Shown: positions 1 to 10,168, numbered from the stretch's first letter. The stretch: 64,000 nucleotides of DNA from Chaenocephalus aceratus (GCA_023974075.1 CM043796.1:21878927-21942926), one strand, 5' to 3'. The notes: a model not told the origin generated them from the sequence alone. A program made the numbers and translations.

Positions 1-75
1 TGACAAGGGTTACAATACGTAACCCGACGTTATATCTCTCACAGGCTCTGCCCTCTACTGGACTCTATGGGTACA
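1..75 (-). repeat. Internal complementary region (circle junction) of the first DIRS-like element
   Basis: Bases 29-75, starting with gtt, are the inverted copy of the element's right end, which closes with aac at 14288-14290. Bases 7-25 hold the short inverted pair gggttac/gtaaccc that would match the missing left end. In DIRS elements this region templates joining of the two ends into a circle, with a shared trinucleotide at the crossover; here that trinucleotide is GTT/AAC at 29-31. The left-end half cannot be checked because the left terminal repeat is outside the window. Confidence 0.72.
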
Positions 76-623
76 GTGGGCGGAGCCCCGATGTATGCAC
101 GCACTGTCGTCCAGCACACCGTTCCACCTCACTGTCCCTGACCGGCTTTAGCAGCCACTGCGCCTCACTCACCTCTCCCTCGGTTGTAACCGTGGAGAAG
201 TCTGGGCTGCGGCCGATAGAGCACACCCTGACGCGCTTGCCTCGCGAAAAAACGTGTGCTCGAAAAAAACAGTGCTGAGGGCTCCCCTGCATCCACCTAT
301 AGGCAGACAGGGGAAAAAAACCCAGCCCTGTATGGGTTCACTATGCACTCTCCCTCCTGAGTCCCTAAAGAGCACGGGGAGAATGCAAGTGCCCCCTATG
401 TCCCCACACTCAAACACTGACCCCGTGCAGAGTGTGTAGGGACTATAGTATGGAGGGCTCTCCCCCTCCTGCCCCCAGGCAGGCGAGGGGAGCCCTCCAG
501 CCCTGAAAAGGGCCCAGAGCACCCCACGTCCCCCGCGACCCTCCAGGGGTCCGGAGAAACGTAAGGGCATTTTACGCCCGGGGAGAGGGTCAGATGCCCA
601 CTGACCAACAGCACCCTCCCTCC
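76..623 (-). other. Non-coding 3' part of the first DIRS-like element
   Basis: This stretch lies between the recombinase stop codon (624-626) and the internal complementary region. It is GC-rich and has open frames, but none shows a conserved motif. I read it as the untranslated 3' region of the element. Confidence 0.5.
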
Positions 624-1372
624 TCACCAGTCCTTTGTTTCCCCAGCAAGCACAGACGTTGAGAAAGAGCCAGACATATCCAAGAGATAACACTTTATGA
701 AGGGGCCTGGCGTTGACCAAGACGCCGCCGTGCATATATCCTCCACACTCGCACCGTTGAATAAGGCTGTTGATGCAGCCACAGCTCGTGTGGAGTGCGC
801 ACGGACCCCCGTGGGACAGGCTCTCCCTGCCTGCTCGTAGGCGTGTGCAATGCCTTTCGCAAAGCCAGCCTGTCAGGCGTTTCTTGGACAGAGCTTTTCC
901 AGTCACCCCGCCCCCGAAGCACACAAACAGCTGTTCAGTGCGTCTCAGGGTAGCTGTGTGCTCTACATAACATGCTAACGCGCGCACCGGGCAGAGGAGG
1001 TGTAATTTAGCTTCCCTGGCCCCACCATGGGGTGGAAGACTAAATCCCCCCAACTGAATAACCCTCGACCTGAACGCACTCCTTAGGTTCTTGGGCACAA
1101 AGGAGGGGTTCGGTCTGAGTGTCGCGCCGCTCCGGTCACCCCGAATCAGTAAACAGCTCGGGTCCACCTACAGAGCGGTTAACTCGGACACTCTTTTGGC
1201 TGACGTTAAGGCAAGTAGCAATGCTGTCTTCCACGACAGTGCTTTCAGGGAGGAGAGCTCCAGAGGCTCAAATGGTTCTGTGACCAAAGCCTCGAGCACC
1301 AGCGGCAGGTCCCACTGTGGGGTGGAGGCGCGCGCAGCAGAGCAGGTCACGCGCACCTCACACAATTTGTTG
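624..1372 (-). pseudogene. DIRS-type tyrosine recombinase, broken
   Basis: The tyrosine recombinase (YR) cuts and rejoins DNA to insert the circular DIRS intermediate. Reading right to left, the N-terminal part has the family motif around TSAKRVSEL with the first catalytic Arg (codon 1192-1194). An in-frame TAG follows at 1168-1170. The same frame then gives the central part (FVPKNL, then an LFVCFGG block). A frameshift near 850 moves the rest into another frame, which carries the HSTR motif (786-797), an ICTAASWS block and the nucleophile Tyr (codon 687-689). The stop is at 624-626. The R, H-x-x-R and Y residues are all still present, but the gene needs one stop and one frameshift repaired to be read, so it is dead. 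The N-terminus is lost near 1372, where DIRS similarity ends. Confidence 0.85.
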
Positions 1373-1437
1373 TTAGTATTTTTCGCTCCGTTCTCTTTTT
1401 TGAATAGAGGGTGAATAACATTCAACTGCCCCGAAGA

Positions 1438-1712
1438 TCCCGGCGCGAAGCCTGAAGAGTAAACACCAGGTTTACTAATCTACCCGCACAATTTGTCTGG
1501 TGTCGGAATGTCTCGCTATGTTAGTACATTGTTAAAAAACAAAACACCATTTAATTTCGGGTTAAAATGTGTTGTAACTGCGTTACTGAGCATTGTAACG
1601 GGTAATATATTACCCACATTTCATTAGTAATGCGTTACATTACTTAGTTACAGCAAAAAGTAATATATTACTGTAACTCCGTTACTTTTGTAACGCGTTA
1701 CACCCAACACTG
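1438..1712. mobile_element. One end of a hAT-like element (truncated)
   Basis: The stretch is full of GTAAT/ATTAC words and ends in acgcgttacacccaacactg at 1712. Read inward on the other strand it starts cagtgttggg, the terminus style of common fish hAT elements, and it resembles the ends of the complete element at 8345-9156. No opposite end was found to the left, where DIRS recombinase begins, so only about 275 bases of one end survive. The 8 bases after the end, gatataga, also serve as the target duplication of the next element. Confidence 0.5.
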
Positions 1713-1720
1713 GATATAGA

Positions 1721-2474
1721 CAACCTGATCTCACCAGAATGCGTGACTCCACCACGACTCCTTAACACCGCATTGCGTGGTGGTGTCACGAACTTTGTTA
1801 CATTTACGTGTCTGCACCACGCAAACAACCCCAATGTAAAGTGAATGAGGCTCCTTTGTCGTGGTGCACACACGCATTTCTACAACGTCCTGCAGTGAGC
1901 TTTTATTCTATACAACGTTTTTAAAATCTACTTTATAGCTTGTAGTAACTCACGGGAGGCTTCTTTTATTTTATTTGTATTCATAATAATTTTTATTTTT
2001 CGACAGAATGTATTATGGTGCATTAGTTACGAATTTTTGTTCTCAAAAAACAGTGCATTGTGTGTAATACAACTGTGATTTGTATTAAATTAGTTTGTTT
2101 TTAAGGAAGGCCAGAGCTTCAGCTGTGTCAAATAGATTGTTCCCTTTAGTTAACGTTTTTTAAAAGAACATTATATTCCGATTTGATCATGTCCCCTTTA
2201 TTGTATTACGGAGAGCAATGTGAGCATCCATTCCCATTGGATAACACAGGATTTTACACCCGGAAGTAAGTATTCTCTGTCGATTGATTTTACAGTGATA
2301 TCTGCACTACTCATCAACTAAAAAACACCAGATTATCCTTGTTGATTACACAACATTGATTGGTTTAAATTGTGTACAATGCTTTTGTAATTTTCCCCTT
2401 CGATTCGGAGAAACAAACATTTGTTCAGTTTAGGATGGCCGAAGACACTACACTACCCAGAATCCTCAGCTATC
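1721..2474 (+). repeat. Left inverted arm of the long-inverted-repeat element
   Basis: Matches 4734-5504 in inverse orientation over its whole length, with scattered substitutions and small indels. Similarity stops after ctcagctat near 2473. The divergence shows that the arms have aged since insertion. Confidence 0.8.
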
Positions 2475-2572
2475 GTTTGGGACTACACCATGTGCTTTGC
2501 TTGACAATGTTGAAGTTTAAGCTGAGCTACAGCACACTATTCAAAACAGGAATCGAACGTCTCCTCCCCCCC

Positions 2573-2849
2573 TTAGGTCACAGGCTCCTCCAACAGTGCA
2601 ACACAATAAAACAGATAAACAGAAAAAATAGTGCAAGTCAATACAAAAAGAAAAAAAGTGAAATAGTAAAAAGTGAAATAGTGCAATAAGAGTCTATACA
2701 AGTGATTGGAATATGATATATTAGACAAATCATTTCTAAGTAGCAGCCAGATGAATGTTATGGATGTTATTTCAAAGTTCAGGTGTTTAATAGTCTTATG
2801 GCCTGTGGGATGAAACTGTCCCTGAGTCTGGTGGTTTTGGTCCGGATGT
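2573..2849 (-). mobile_element. LINE-like fragment (non-coding part)
   Basis: The segment has the recurrent fish-LINE phrase around 2795-2850 (cctgtgggatgaaactgtcc followed by ctgagtctggtgg). No protein domain is visible. It is directly abutted by the tail of a second LINE fragment, so the second may have inserted here. Confidence 0.45.
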
Positions 2850-3740
2850 AAGATAAGATAAGATAGGTACTTTATTGATCCCAATTTGAGACATTGTTTT
2901 TGTTGCAGCAGCATAAAAGACAAGGCATTTTACAATAAAACAAAACCACAAATAAACAAGAATAGAAAGAAAAGAAAATAGAAAATATACGTGTTGAAAT
3001 AGAAAATATACATGTAGATATTATATATGCAAATATACATATTCAAAAATATATGACAATGGAATATGGAATATTGAACAGATTATATATGTGTACAATG
3101 TACAGCGAGGTTGTATTAGAGAAACTATGGAGCAGAGAGTTCTCTTCCAGACAGAGGTGATTTGTTGTACAGAGTTATGGCAGTGGGCAGGAATGTGTTC
3201 CTGTATCAGTCCTTGTGACAGCGGAGCTGCAGCAGTCTGTTGGAGAAAGAGCTCCGTTGACTGTCCAGCTGCAGGTGGAGAGGATGGGTGGGTTATCCAT
3301 CATGGACAACAGCCTGTTCAGTGTCCTCCTCTCCACCTTCAAAGGGGTCCAGCTTGATGCCGATGACAGACCCAGCTTTCCGGATCACTTTATTGATCCT
3401 GCTGGTGTCACCGGCTCTGATGCTGCCCCCCCCCCCCCCAGCAGACCGCAGCAAAGAAGAGTGCACTGGCCACAACAGACTAGAAGATCTCCAGCATCTT
3501 GCTGCACACGTGGAAGGATCTCAGCTTCCTCAGAAAATAGAGTCTGCTCATCCCCTTCTTGTACACAGCGTCAGTGTTGATCCTCCAGTTCAGCCCATAA
3601 GTGCACTCCCAGGTACTGTAGTCCTCCACAGCAGCCACATCCTCTCCTAGAATGCGGCTGTTGTGCCAGATGGCAGCAGACAGAACAGTTTGTGGCTGGG
3701 GTGATGGGAGTCTTTTATAATCCTGAGGGCTTTCTTTAAG
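2850..3740 (-). pseudogene. 3' end of a LINE ORF2 (Jockey-superfamily), broken
   Basis: On the minus strand the frames around 3293-3475 encode the C-terminal block downstream of RT that is common in fish LINEs, with SIRAGDTSRINKVIRKAGSV as its clearest stretch. The segment 3530-3560 gives the upstream LYFLRKLRSF-type block in a shifted frame. The 3' tail is a short (ttatc)n run at 2849-2862, as expected when the element lies on the minus strand. RT catalytic motifs and endonuclease are missing. Several frameshifts and a poly-C run at 3427-3439 show it is dead. I place it in the Jockey superfamily but not in a named clade. Confidence 0.65.
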
Positions 3741-3889
3741 GTTAACCAGGTATTTTTACTCCACTACATTTATTTTAGTTACTTTACAAATTCTGATTAA
3801 TGATGTGAAATATAAACAACCCTTAAAGCAGACTTTAGTTACACCTGAGTAAAATTCAGGGAAGGTGATTGTCAAGTGCCAACAATCAG

Positions 3890-4081
3890 GAGAGATATTT
3901 GATTGGAGGACTGGCTTATCTAAAGCCAGTTGAGTAGCACTTGAAATGTTTTTGCTCTATGAAGCCTGATGTACTTTATGATTCTGTTTTCTTCAAGCTT
4001 GTATTTTGTTGGTCGAACGCACTTATTGTAAGTCGCTTTGGATAAAAGCGTCAGCTAAATGCAATGTAATGTAATGTAATG
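3890..4081 (+). mobile_element. L2 LINE 3' UTR fragment
   Basis: The block from the ggactggcttatctaaagcc phrase to the (aatgt)n tail at 4062-4081 matches, in inverse orientation, the 3' end of the L2 element at 58206-58400 in this same window. It includes the hallmark taagtcgctttggataaaag. No coding part is attached, so it is a short 5'-truncated copy. Confidence 0.75.
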
Positions 4082-4733
4082 ATTGTTGGTGCTTGAGAAG
4101 ACTAAATATTTATCTGCAGATCCCTATAAAGTATATACATTACTCGTTATTCTCTACAAATAGTTAATTAAAAACTGTATATAATTGCTATTTTGGACAT
4201 CCCTTTTCAAGATTTCAATATTACTCTAAACGTGTAATAACGTGCTTTAACCAGTAGGTGGTTTGGGTTAAAAATCTGTCAAGTTTACAGTGTTAACAAA
4301 ATCAAATATACTGCTGTTTCTGGTTTAGTTTACGACGGATATATTTAGTTATTGTTTTGATATTTGTAACACAAAAGCGATGGAAAAACCCCACAGCAAC
4401 ACAGAAAAGATGGTCTTAACATGAGTAGTTAATAAAAAACAATAATATCAAAAAAATTATTACTACTAACTTTATTGTGAAATTAAAACAGAACGGTAAA
4501 AGAATAGTTTCCGGTCTATTCTGAGCCAGATCTCTGTAGATAAATACAAATACAGAACTACGACAGATGTGTAATATTTAATGCAGCCAAAACATTTATT
4601 ACAATGCATTCATGTGATGACTTTCAAAGAGTAAAGCAAGCACTGCTGAATAAAGTATGATTTATCTTTTACGAAACGTTTTTTTCATATGGAATGCAGT
4701 CAACCAATCACAGAGCTTGAGGCAACGCAGACA

Positions 4734-5504
4734 ATAGCTGAGGATTCTGGGTAGTGTAGTGTCTTCGGCCATCCTAAACTGAACAAATATTTGTTTCTCC
4801 GAATCGAAGGGGGAAATTACAAAAGCAGTTTAAATTGTGTACAAACACAATTTAAACCAACCAATGTTGTGTAATCAACAAGGATAATCTGGTGTTTTTG
4901 AGTTGATGAGTCGTGCAGATATCACTGTAAAATCAATCGACAGTAAAGAGTATACTTACTTCCGGGTGTAAAATCCTGCGTTATCCAATAGGAATGGACG
5001 CTCACATTGCTCTCCGTAATACAATAAAGGGGACATTATCAAATCGGAATATAATGTTCTTTTAAAAAACGTTAACTCAAGGGAACAATCTATTTGACAC
5101 AGCTGAAGCTCTGGCTTTCCTTAAAAACTAACTAACTTAATAAAAATCACAGTTGTATTACACACAATGCACTGTTTTTTGAGAACAAACATTCGTAACT
5201 AATGCACCATAATACATTCTGACGAAAAATAAAAATTATTATGAATACAAATAAAATAAAAGAAGCCTCCCGTGAGTTACTACAAGCTATAAAGTAGATT
5301 TTAAAAACGTTTTATAGAATAAAAGCTCACTGCAGGACGTTGTAGAAATGCGTGTGTGCACCATGACAAAAGAGCCTCATTCACTTTACATTGGGGTTGT
5401 TTGCGTGGTGCCGACACGTAATTGTAACAAAGTTCGTGACTCCACCACGCAATGCGGTGTTAAGGATTCGTGGTGGAGTCACGCATTCTGGTGAGATCAG
5501 GTTG
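4734..5504 (-). repeat. Right inverted arm of the long-inverted-repeat element
   Basis: Inverse copy of 1721-2474. The outer end gatcaggttg at 5495-5504 is followed at once by the 8-bp duplication gatataga (5505-5512). Confidence 0.8.
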
Positions 5505-5752
5505 GATATAGACTAGTAAACTAGTTGTTCACACTAATCCTAATATTATCACTTAATATTAGCAAATTCTATTTTATTTTTTAAAACATATTGATGTAAA
5601 TACATACACATATACCAAAAATCGTAGTTCTATCTCCTGTTATCAATGCATTCACATTGCCCGCCATGAACTTCCGGGGAACGATCCTCGTCTACATGAA
5701 CCACGTGACGATAACTGTTTTTGGACTTCCGTTGTCGTAACTCTTCTATTAT

Positions 5753-6511
5753 ATGGCTCTGGCCCATGGATGTATAATAAGAACACTCAAGACAACAATG
5801 AAAATTAGGGACAAGAAATATAAGAAAACGTTTTCAAAAGACCAACTTAAGGCATTAGGCAGACTCACCACAAAGGGGATGAAATGGAGCAATGAGACAA
5901 TTAAGAAGGCTTTAAAAATTCGCTTTGGGTGCGGACCAACGGGTTACAAAACTCTGCAGGAATTGAAGATTCCCCTTCCAGGAATAAGGACACTGCAAAG
6001 AAGGATGCAATGTGTTAAGTTTGAGCCTGGTGTGTTGACAGAGGTCTTTGATTTCCTAAAATTGAAGGCAGATTGATTGACAGACCTTGAAAGGGAGTGT
6101 GTGTTGACCTTGGATGAAATGGCAATCACACCAAGTGTGGAGTTAGACATGATTACAGGCAAACTGTACGGTGATGTGACTTTACCAGGTCACACAGGGG
6201 TGGCAACACATGCTTGTGTGTTTATGTTGGCTGGAAACACAGCACGGTGGAAGCAAGTAGTGGCATATCATTACCCTGGCAATTCTACCAATGGAGCAGA
6301 GTACAGGCCAATCATTATTGATATAATACAGAGGGCAGCATCTATATGGCTACATGTGCTTGATGTCACCACCGACATGGGTAGCCCTAACCGAGCCATG
6401 TGGAAATCCTGTGGGGTGGACCAAAATAAAACATCAGTGCCACATCCAGCAACACCAGACAGGCAGCTTTATTTCATGCCCGATGTCCCACATCTGGTAA
6501 AAATGGAGTAA
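5753..6511 (+). pseudogene. P-element (THAP9-type) transposase fragment, broken
   Basis: P transposases cut and paste DNA with a GTP-dependent RNase-H-fold nuclease. The first part (5753-6073) reads through a helix-rich block to RTLQRRMQ and a KFEPGVLTEV stretch. An in-frame TGA (6074-6076) interrupts it, and the same frame continues with LTLDEM, TLPGHTGVATHACVFMLAG, a WKQVVAYHYPGNSTNGA-type block, TTDMGSPNRAMW, and finally FMPDVPHL before a stop at 6511. The Asp of TLDEM and the Asp of TTDMGS fit the first two catalytic acids by position (inference). The last catalytic acid and the whole C-terminal part are missing, as is the N-terminal THAP zinc finger. A gtaagag donor-like site at the break could mean that an exon boundary, not a deletion, ends the frame. 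Dead copy. Confidence 0.85.
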
Positions 6512-7674
6512 GAGAAGGACTTGAAAAACCTTGGTGGCTCTCTACTCACGTTGTTACAGTTGTCTTGGTTACAGCTCTCAAGTTTTTTTGATTGCCATTT
6601 CCACATCTTTAGAAAATATGAAATAAAAAATTGAAGTGAAATCAACCTCTTCTCTGGAGAACAAACTTTGTTTTCTCTGTCTTGTGAGTTTGCAGTCTTG
6701 TAGTTTTGCTCCTCCACCTGTAACATCACTGCCCCTCCACCTGCCATACAGTAGGTTACTAACAAGATTACTTATATAATACAGTGATATAATACATGTT
6801 TAGTATGCTTACTTATATAAAACAGTAGTATTAAACTTACCTTGTGTTTTCACTCTCACTTAAGTCCCTCTCCCTTTTCCATCAATCCAAAATCAGCTGA
6901 GCTGCAACATTATACAGACAGGTAATAATCAACATAATCACAAGGACACAATATGGCTCTGCTAAAAACACTCACTCTTACACGCACCAAAGTTATATTT
7001 ATCTAATATTTAACTCCCTCCACCCCCGCATACAATCCCGTTTAGAAGCCCCTCTTCTCTAATTCAACAACGTTGGACCAAATAGACATTAAGAGAACGG
7101 AATTTACAATTAAAAGGCTGTTCAACGTGTGTTGCTAACTTGCTTCGGTATCCTAGCTTAATCTGTTATCTGTAAACGTTCCCTAAATCTACTAATTTAG
7201 GGATAATCCACTGGCATCCTTTAATACACATGTTAATTTGAATCAGATGTACTGATAATATCCGCAATATAAATCTTTAAACTTCTTCTTACCTTTAAAA
7301 GTCCGTCACGAACGGTCTATTATTCTGCAACTCTACAGCTCTGCTAGCCTTGGCGCTACCTTCCGGGGAACGATTGAGAGGCTCCACGATCCGCCATTGC
7401 TGTAAAAAAGTGGTCCATTGGAGTGAACGGACCGAGGCTATTCTTTCACACACAGTGACGTCACGAGCTACCCACAATGCAACACGCGCCATATATATAT
7501 ATATATAAATATATATAAAAATGCCATTTTCATGGAGGTGCAAATATTCTGGAAGTGCAAATATAAACAGCTAGCTAACGTAGCCAGGCAGAGGGCACTA
7601 GGTTTTTTTCTGAATTAACGACCGAAGAAATCGCTACATGTCTTCGGATTACATCTCTGGACTTGAGGGGTGTG
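6512..7674. other. Gene-free, probably remainder of the P-element region
   Basis: No further transposase motif is readable in any frame. The 15-mer cttccggggaacgat at 7360-7374 repeats the one at 5671-5685 upstream of the transposase fragment, suggesting that both may belong to the same element. An (AT)n run occupies about 7492-7520. I could not locate the element's ends. Confidence 0.4.
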
Positions 7675-7831
7675 CTCTAGGTCGTTACCAGCGTAAACTA
7701 GAGCTGTGTAACGAAGGCCACTTTCGACAACCCACACAGCTCTAGTTTACGCTGGTATCGACAACCCACACAGCTCTAGGTCGTTACCAGCGTAAACTAG
7801 AGCTGTGTGGGTTGTCGAAAGTGGCCTTCGT
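7675..7831. repeat. Nested direct and inverted repeat (47-bp hairpin arms)
   Basis: Arm one (7711-7757) is the exact inverse of arm two (7785-7831), 47 bases each, with a 27-base spacer. The spacer itself repeats part of arm one. In addition, the 35-base stretch 7675-7709 recurs as a direct copy at 7774-7808. The core word agcgtaaactagagctgtg thus appears three times in alternating orientation. The DNA could form a strong hairpin. No known function can be assigned. Confidence 0.85.
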
Positions 7832-7984
7832 CGATTTTGGCTGCATCTACGTCTAATTTCTGGAAACACCAGGTGAATACCCCACTTGTCACAATAATAT
7901 TATCATGCCATTGCATGTGGTATTTTAGAGTTGACTAGATATTGATTAAGGCAATAGACTATGATATTCAGTACATTCCTAGAC

Positions 7985-8344
7985 GGTGTACGGCTAAACC
8001 CTTGGCCTGCTTGCACCTCGCGTAAAACGGCAGATACCGGAAGTACGGTGTCGCCCTCGGCTCAATACCCGTATGTGTGTGTGAAAGAATAGACCCAAAA
8101 AGCCCTTCCGTGGAAACGGGGGCTCCAAGGAGATCCGCTCGATCTTTTTTGGGCAGTGCGGTGAGTCCCAGCCACACATGACGAGACGCCACTGTGGCTA
8201 AGGACATCACCCGCTCCGGGTGCGGTGGCCTCTCCATGGATCAGATTATTCATCTGACCTATGCAGCGGTCCGGATAATCTTCCCCGTCCTGAGACGGGA
8301 GAGCGGGGGCGTCTGCTCGAGGAGTAATCAAGGAGACGCCCAAC
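7985..8344 (-). pseudogene. DIRS gag, distal part
   Basis: This continues the gag frame that breaks at 13221. After removal of the LINE and the hAT element, the frame runs straight across both junctions. The region begins with a PRADAPALPSQDGEDY stretch. A frameshift around 8237 then moves to the frame with the conserved DIRS block SRHVWLGL ... KKDRADLLGAPVSTEGLFG. Sequence identifiable as DIRS fades near 7985. Gag packages the RNA intermediate. The reading frame is disrupted and the following RT is missing. Confidence 0.75.
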
Positions 8345-9156
8345 CAGAGATGGGCTCAATACTAAAAAAAAGTAATATATTACATATTACATATTACTTT
8401 AAAAAAAAGTAATATATTACACTACTTCGTTACTTTCTACATAAAGTAATTTGTTACTTTACTCGTTACTTTTCTCGTTACTTTACTCGTTACTTTACTC
8501 GTTACTTTACTCGTTACTTTACTCGTTACTTTACTCGCAGGGCCGGCCCGCCCCTCCCTGCAGGCAGATCACGCAGACTGCTAAAGTTTCAAATGTTCTC
8601 TTTAGTTCAGTTTCCATTGTCGCATAAGACTGATCCAGATCCTGAATGTTTTCCTATCTGACCATGGCTGTCCTCTGTCTCCTGCTATCTGTATATTTTG
8701 CGCAGTCTATCTCTGCTCATGCTGTTGCGTCAGCGTGTTCTCCTGCGTGTTGGCCATGTGTTGCACTGGAGCCAGACTGGAGCACACCGCAAAGACTTCA
8801 GCCGAGCACGTACGAACTGCGCATGCGTAAGTGGCAATAACTCTCCTTACCAGCAGGCGGCGGTAGTGTGTATTCGTCATTCAAAACAGGCAACAACCGG
8901 AAAACAGAGAAGAAGAACAGACTACGTGTGTGATATAAATAAACAACAGCTATGTGCGTTAGCTTCACCCTAGCATGTGTTCTTTGCAGGTGTTTGTTGA
9001 GGTTTGATTATGACTGATTTTAGAAAGTAACGAAGTAACGCGTGTCGGGGCAATGTTAGTAACTGTAGTGTGATTACTAAATTATAAAAGTAGCGCGTTA
9101 CACTACTCCGTTACCGACAAAGTAATATTATTACACCCAACTTACACCCAACTCTG
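8345..9156. mobile_element. Non-autonomous hAT-type transposon
   Basis: The ends are cagagatggg and cccaactctg (inverted, one mismatch). They are flanked by a perfect 8-bp duplication, cgcccaac (8337-8344 and 9157-9164), the size made by hAT transposases. The subterminal DNA is rich in GTAAT and GTTAC words, like the truncated end at 1438-1712. The middle shows open frames of up to about 90 codons without any transposase motif. It interrupts the DIRS gag. Confidence 0.85.
8452..8537. repeat. 12-bp minisatellite inside the hAT-type element
   Basis: The unit cgttactttact is repeated about seven times with one altered copy (cgttacttttct). It lies in the subterminal region of the transposon and is built from the GTTAC words that occur across that region. 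Confidence 0.85.
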
Positions 9157-9193
9157 CGCCCAACACACCCAGATTACGAACGTGCATTCAGGA

Positions 9194-10168
9194 ATGCATC
9201 AGCCTGCTGCCGCGGACGCGGATGAGGAAGTGGATGCTGACAGTCGAACAGCGGAGGGAAAAGTGGATAAAGAAACAGGAAAGAAGGGTGATAACACTGA
9301 AATAAAGCACGGCCAAGGAAGGAGTGGAACAACTGAAACTATAAACAAGGAGGATAAGTGTGTTAAATGCGACACTGGGAAAAAAGAGCTTATACAGTGC
9401 GAACGGTGTGACGAGTGGTCTTGCTTCAAATGCCAGAACATACCGGCAGCCATGGGTAAGGCCATAAACAAATTTGCTTCATTACATTGGTACTGCCTAT
9501 CGTGTGAACCTGCTGCAGTCCAAGCTGCTAGGTTAGCTACCAAGGAACTATTTAGCCAACTGTCGATAGACAAAACAGCCGAGGCGATTTCGAAAATAGT
9601 GTCCCAAAAAGTAGAATGTCTCCTGGCAGACGCAAAGCAACAGATGCACATTTCATATGCCGACACAGTGAAGACCTGGGCAGAAATGACCAAAGTAAGT
9701 GAAACATCTGCACCATCAAACTTTAAGAAAATAATGAAAGAAGCTAGAGATGAACAGCTGAATCGTGAATCCAGAGAGAACAACCTGATCATTTACCAAG
9801 TAGATGAAAGTACTGAAGAAACCCCGGTAGAGTTCTTTGACAGTCTTTGTGAAAACATTTTTGAAATAGGGAAACTTCAGACCAAACAGGTTATCAGACT
9901 AGGAACACAGGCTACCCAGGGCCCCAAACGGAACAGACCATTACAAATTGTACTCAACAACAGGGATGATAAAGAGAAAATATTCAAGAATGTGAGGAAA
10001 CTAAAAAACTGTGAAAACAAGTATCAGAGAATAAGCATTTCAAATGACTACAACAAGGAAGATCGTGAACTCATCAGGAATAAAGTTGAGGAGGCCAAGG
10101 CAAAAACAGCAGCCGACGAGTCAAAAAACTACGTCTTCCGAGTTCGCGGTCCACCCTGGAACCTGTGA
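9194..10168 (+). CDS. LINE ORF1 protein with PHD-type zinc finger
   Basis: ORF1 proteins of LINEs bind the element RNA in the ribonucleoprotein particle. This one (324 residues from the ATG at 9194) has an acidic, charged N-terminus and a PHD finger at about residues 55-105, with Cys pairs at CVKC and CERC, then CFKC, and W-Y-C-x2-C at its end. It then has a helix-rich linker and a C-terminal part at about 190-300. That last part begins RENNLIIYQVDE and contains an IRLG motif and an ISISND motif, resembling the RRM-like domain of other LINE ORF1 proteins. The frame is open throughout. I chose the first ATG; the frame is open up to the GTG at 9182. Its TGA (10166-10168) overlaps the start of ORF2 by four bases. 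Confidence 0.85.
   Translation: MHQPAAADADEEVDADSRTAEGKVDKETGKKGDNTEIKHGQGRSGTTETINKEDKCVKCDTGKKELIQCERCDEWSCFKCQNIPAAMGKAINKFASLHWYCLSCEPAAVQAARLATKELFSQLSIDKTAEAISKIVSQKVECLLADAKQQMHISYADTVKTWAEMTKVSETSAPSNFKKIMKEARDEQLNRESRENNLIIYQVDESTEETPVEFFDSLCENIFEIGKLQTKQVIRLGTQATQGPKRNRPLQIVLNNRDDKEKIFKNVRKLKNCENKYQRISISNDYNKEDRELIRNKVEEAKAKTAADESKNYVFRVRGPPWNL

Larger units (their letters stand above)
1721..5504. mobile_element. Long-inverted-repeat (foldback-like) DNA transposon
   Basis: Two arms of about 755-770 bases face each other (1721-2474 and 4734-5504). They start caacctgatctcaccagaat and end with the inverse. The element is flanked on both sides by a perfect 8-bp duplication, gatataga (1713-1720 and 5505-5512). 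An 8-bp duplication is known for hAT, P and Zisupton transposons, but the ends do not let me choose. No transposase is present. The centre (2475-4733) holds LINE and L2 fragments, so the element is non-autonomous and was itself a target for later insertions. Confidence 0.8.

Noticed and set aside
169..1167. Single 332-codon minus-strand frame taken as one protein
   Set aside because: Only the first part is recombinase. The motifs with HSTR and Tyr lie in another frame, and the rest is the non-coding end of the DIRS element.
1438..7984. Treating all of this as one P element with a foldback insertion
   Set aside because: The hAT-style end at 1712 faces rightwards, so that element lies to its left and cannot be the left end of the P relic. 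No matching right end was found.
8452..8537. Regular direct repeats suggestive of a CRISPR array
   Set aside because: Contiguous 12-bp units without spacers, in a eukaryotic transposon.
8646..8840. Short frame starting with a hydrophobic, signal-peptide-like stretch
   Set aside because: It lies inside a non-autonomous hAT element and has no conserved continuation; likely chance.
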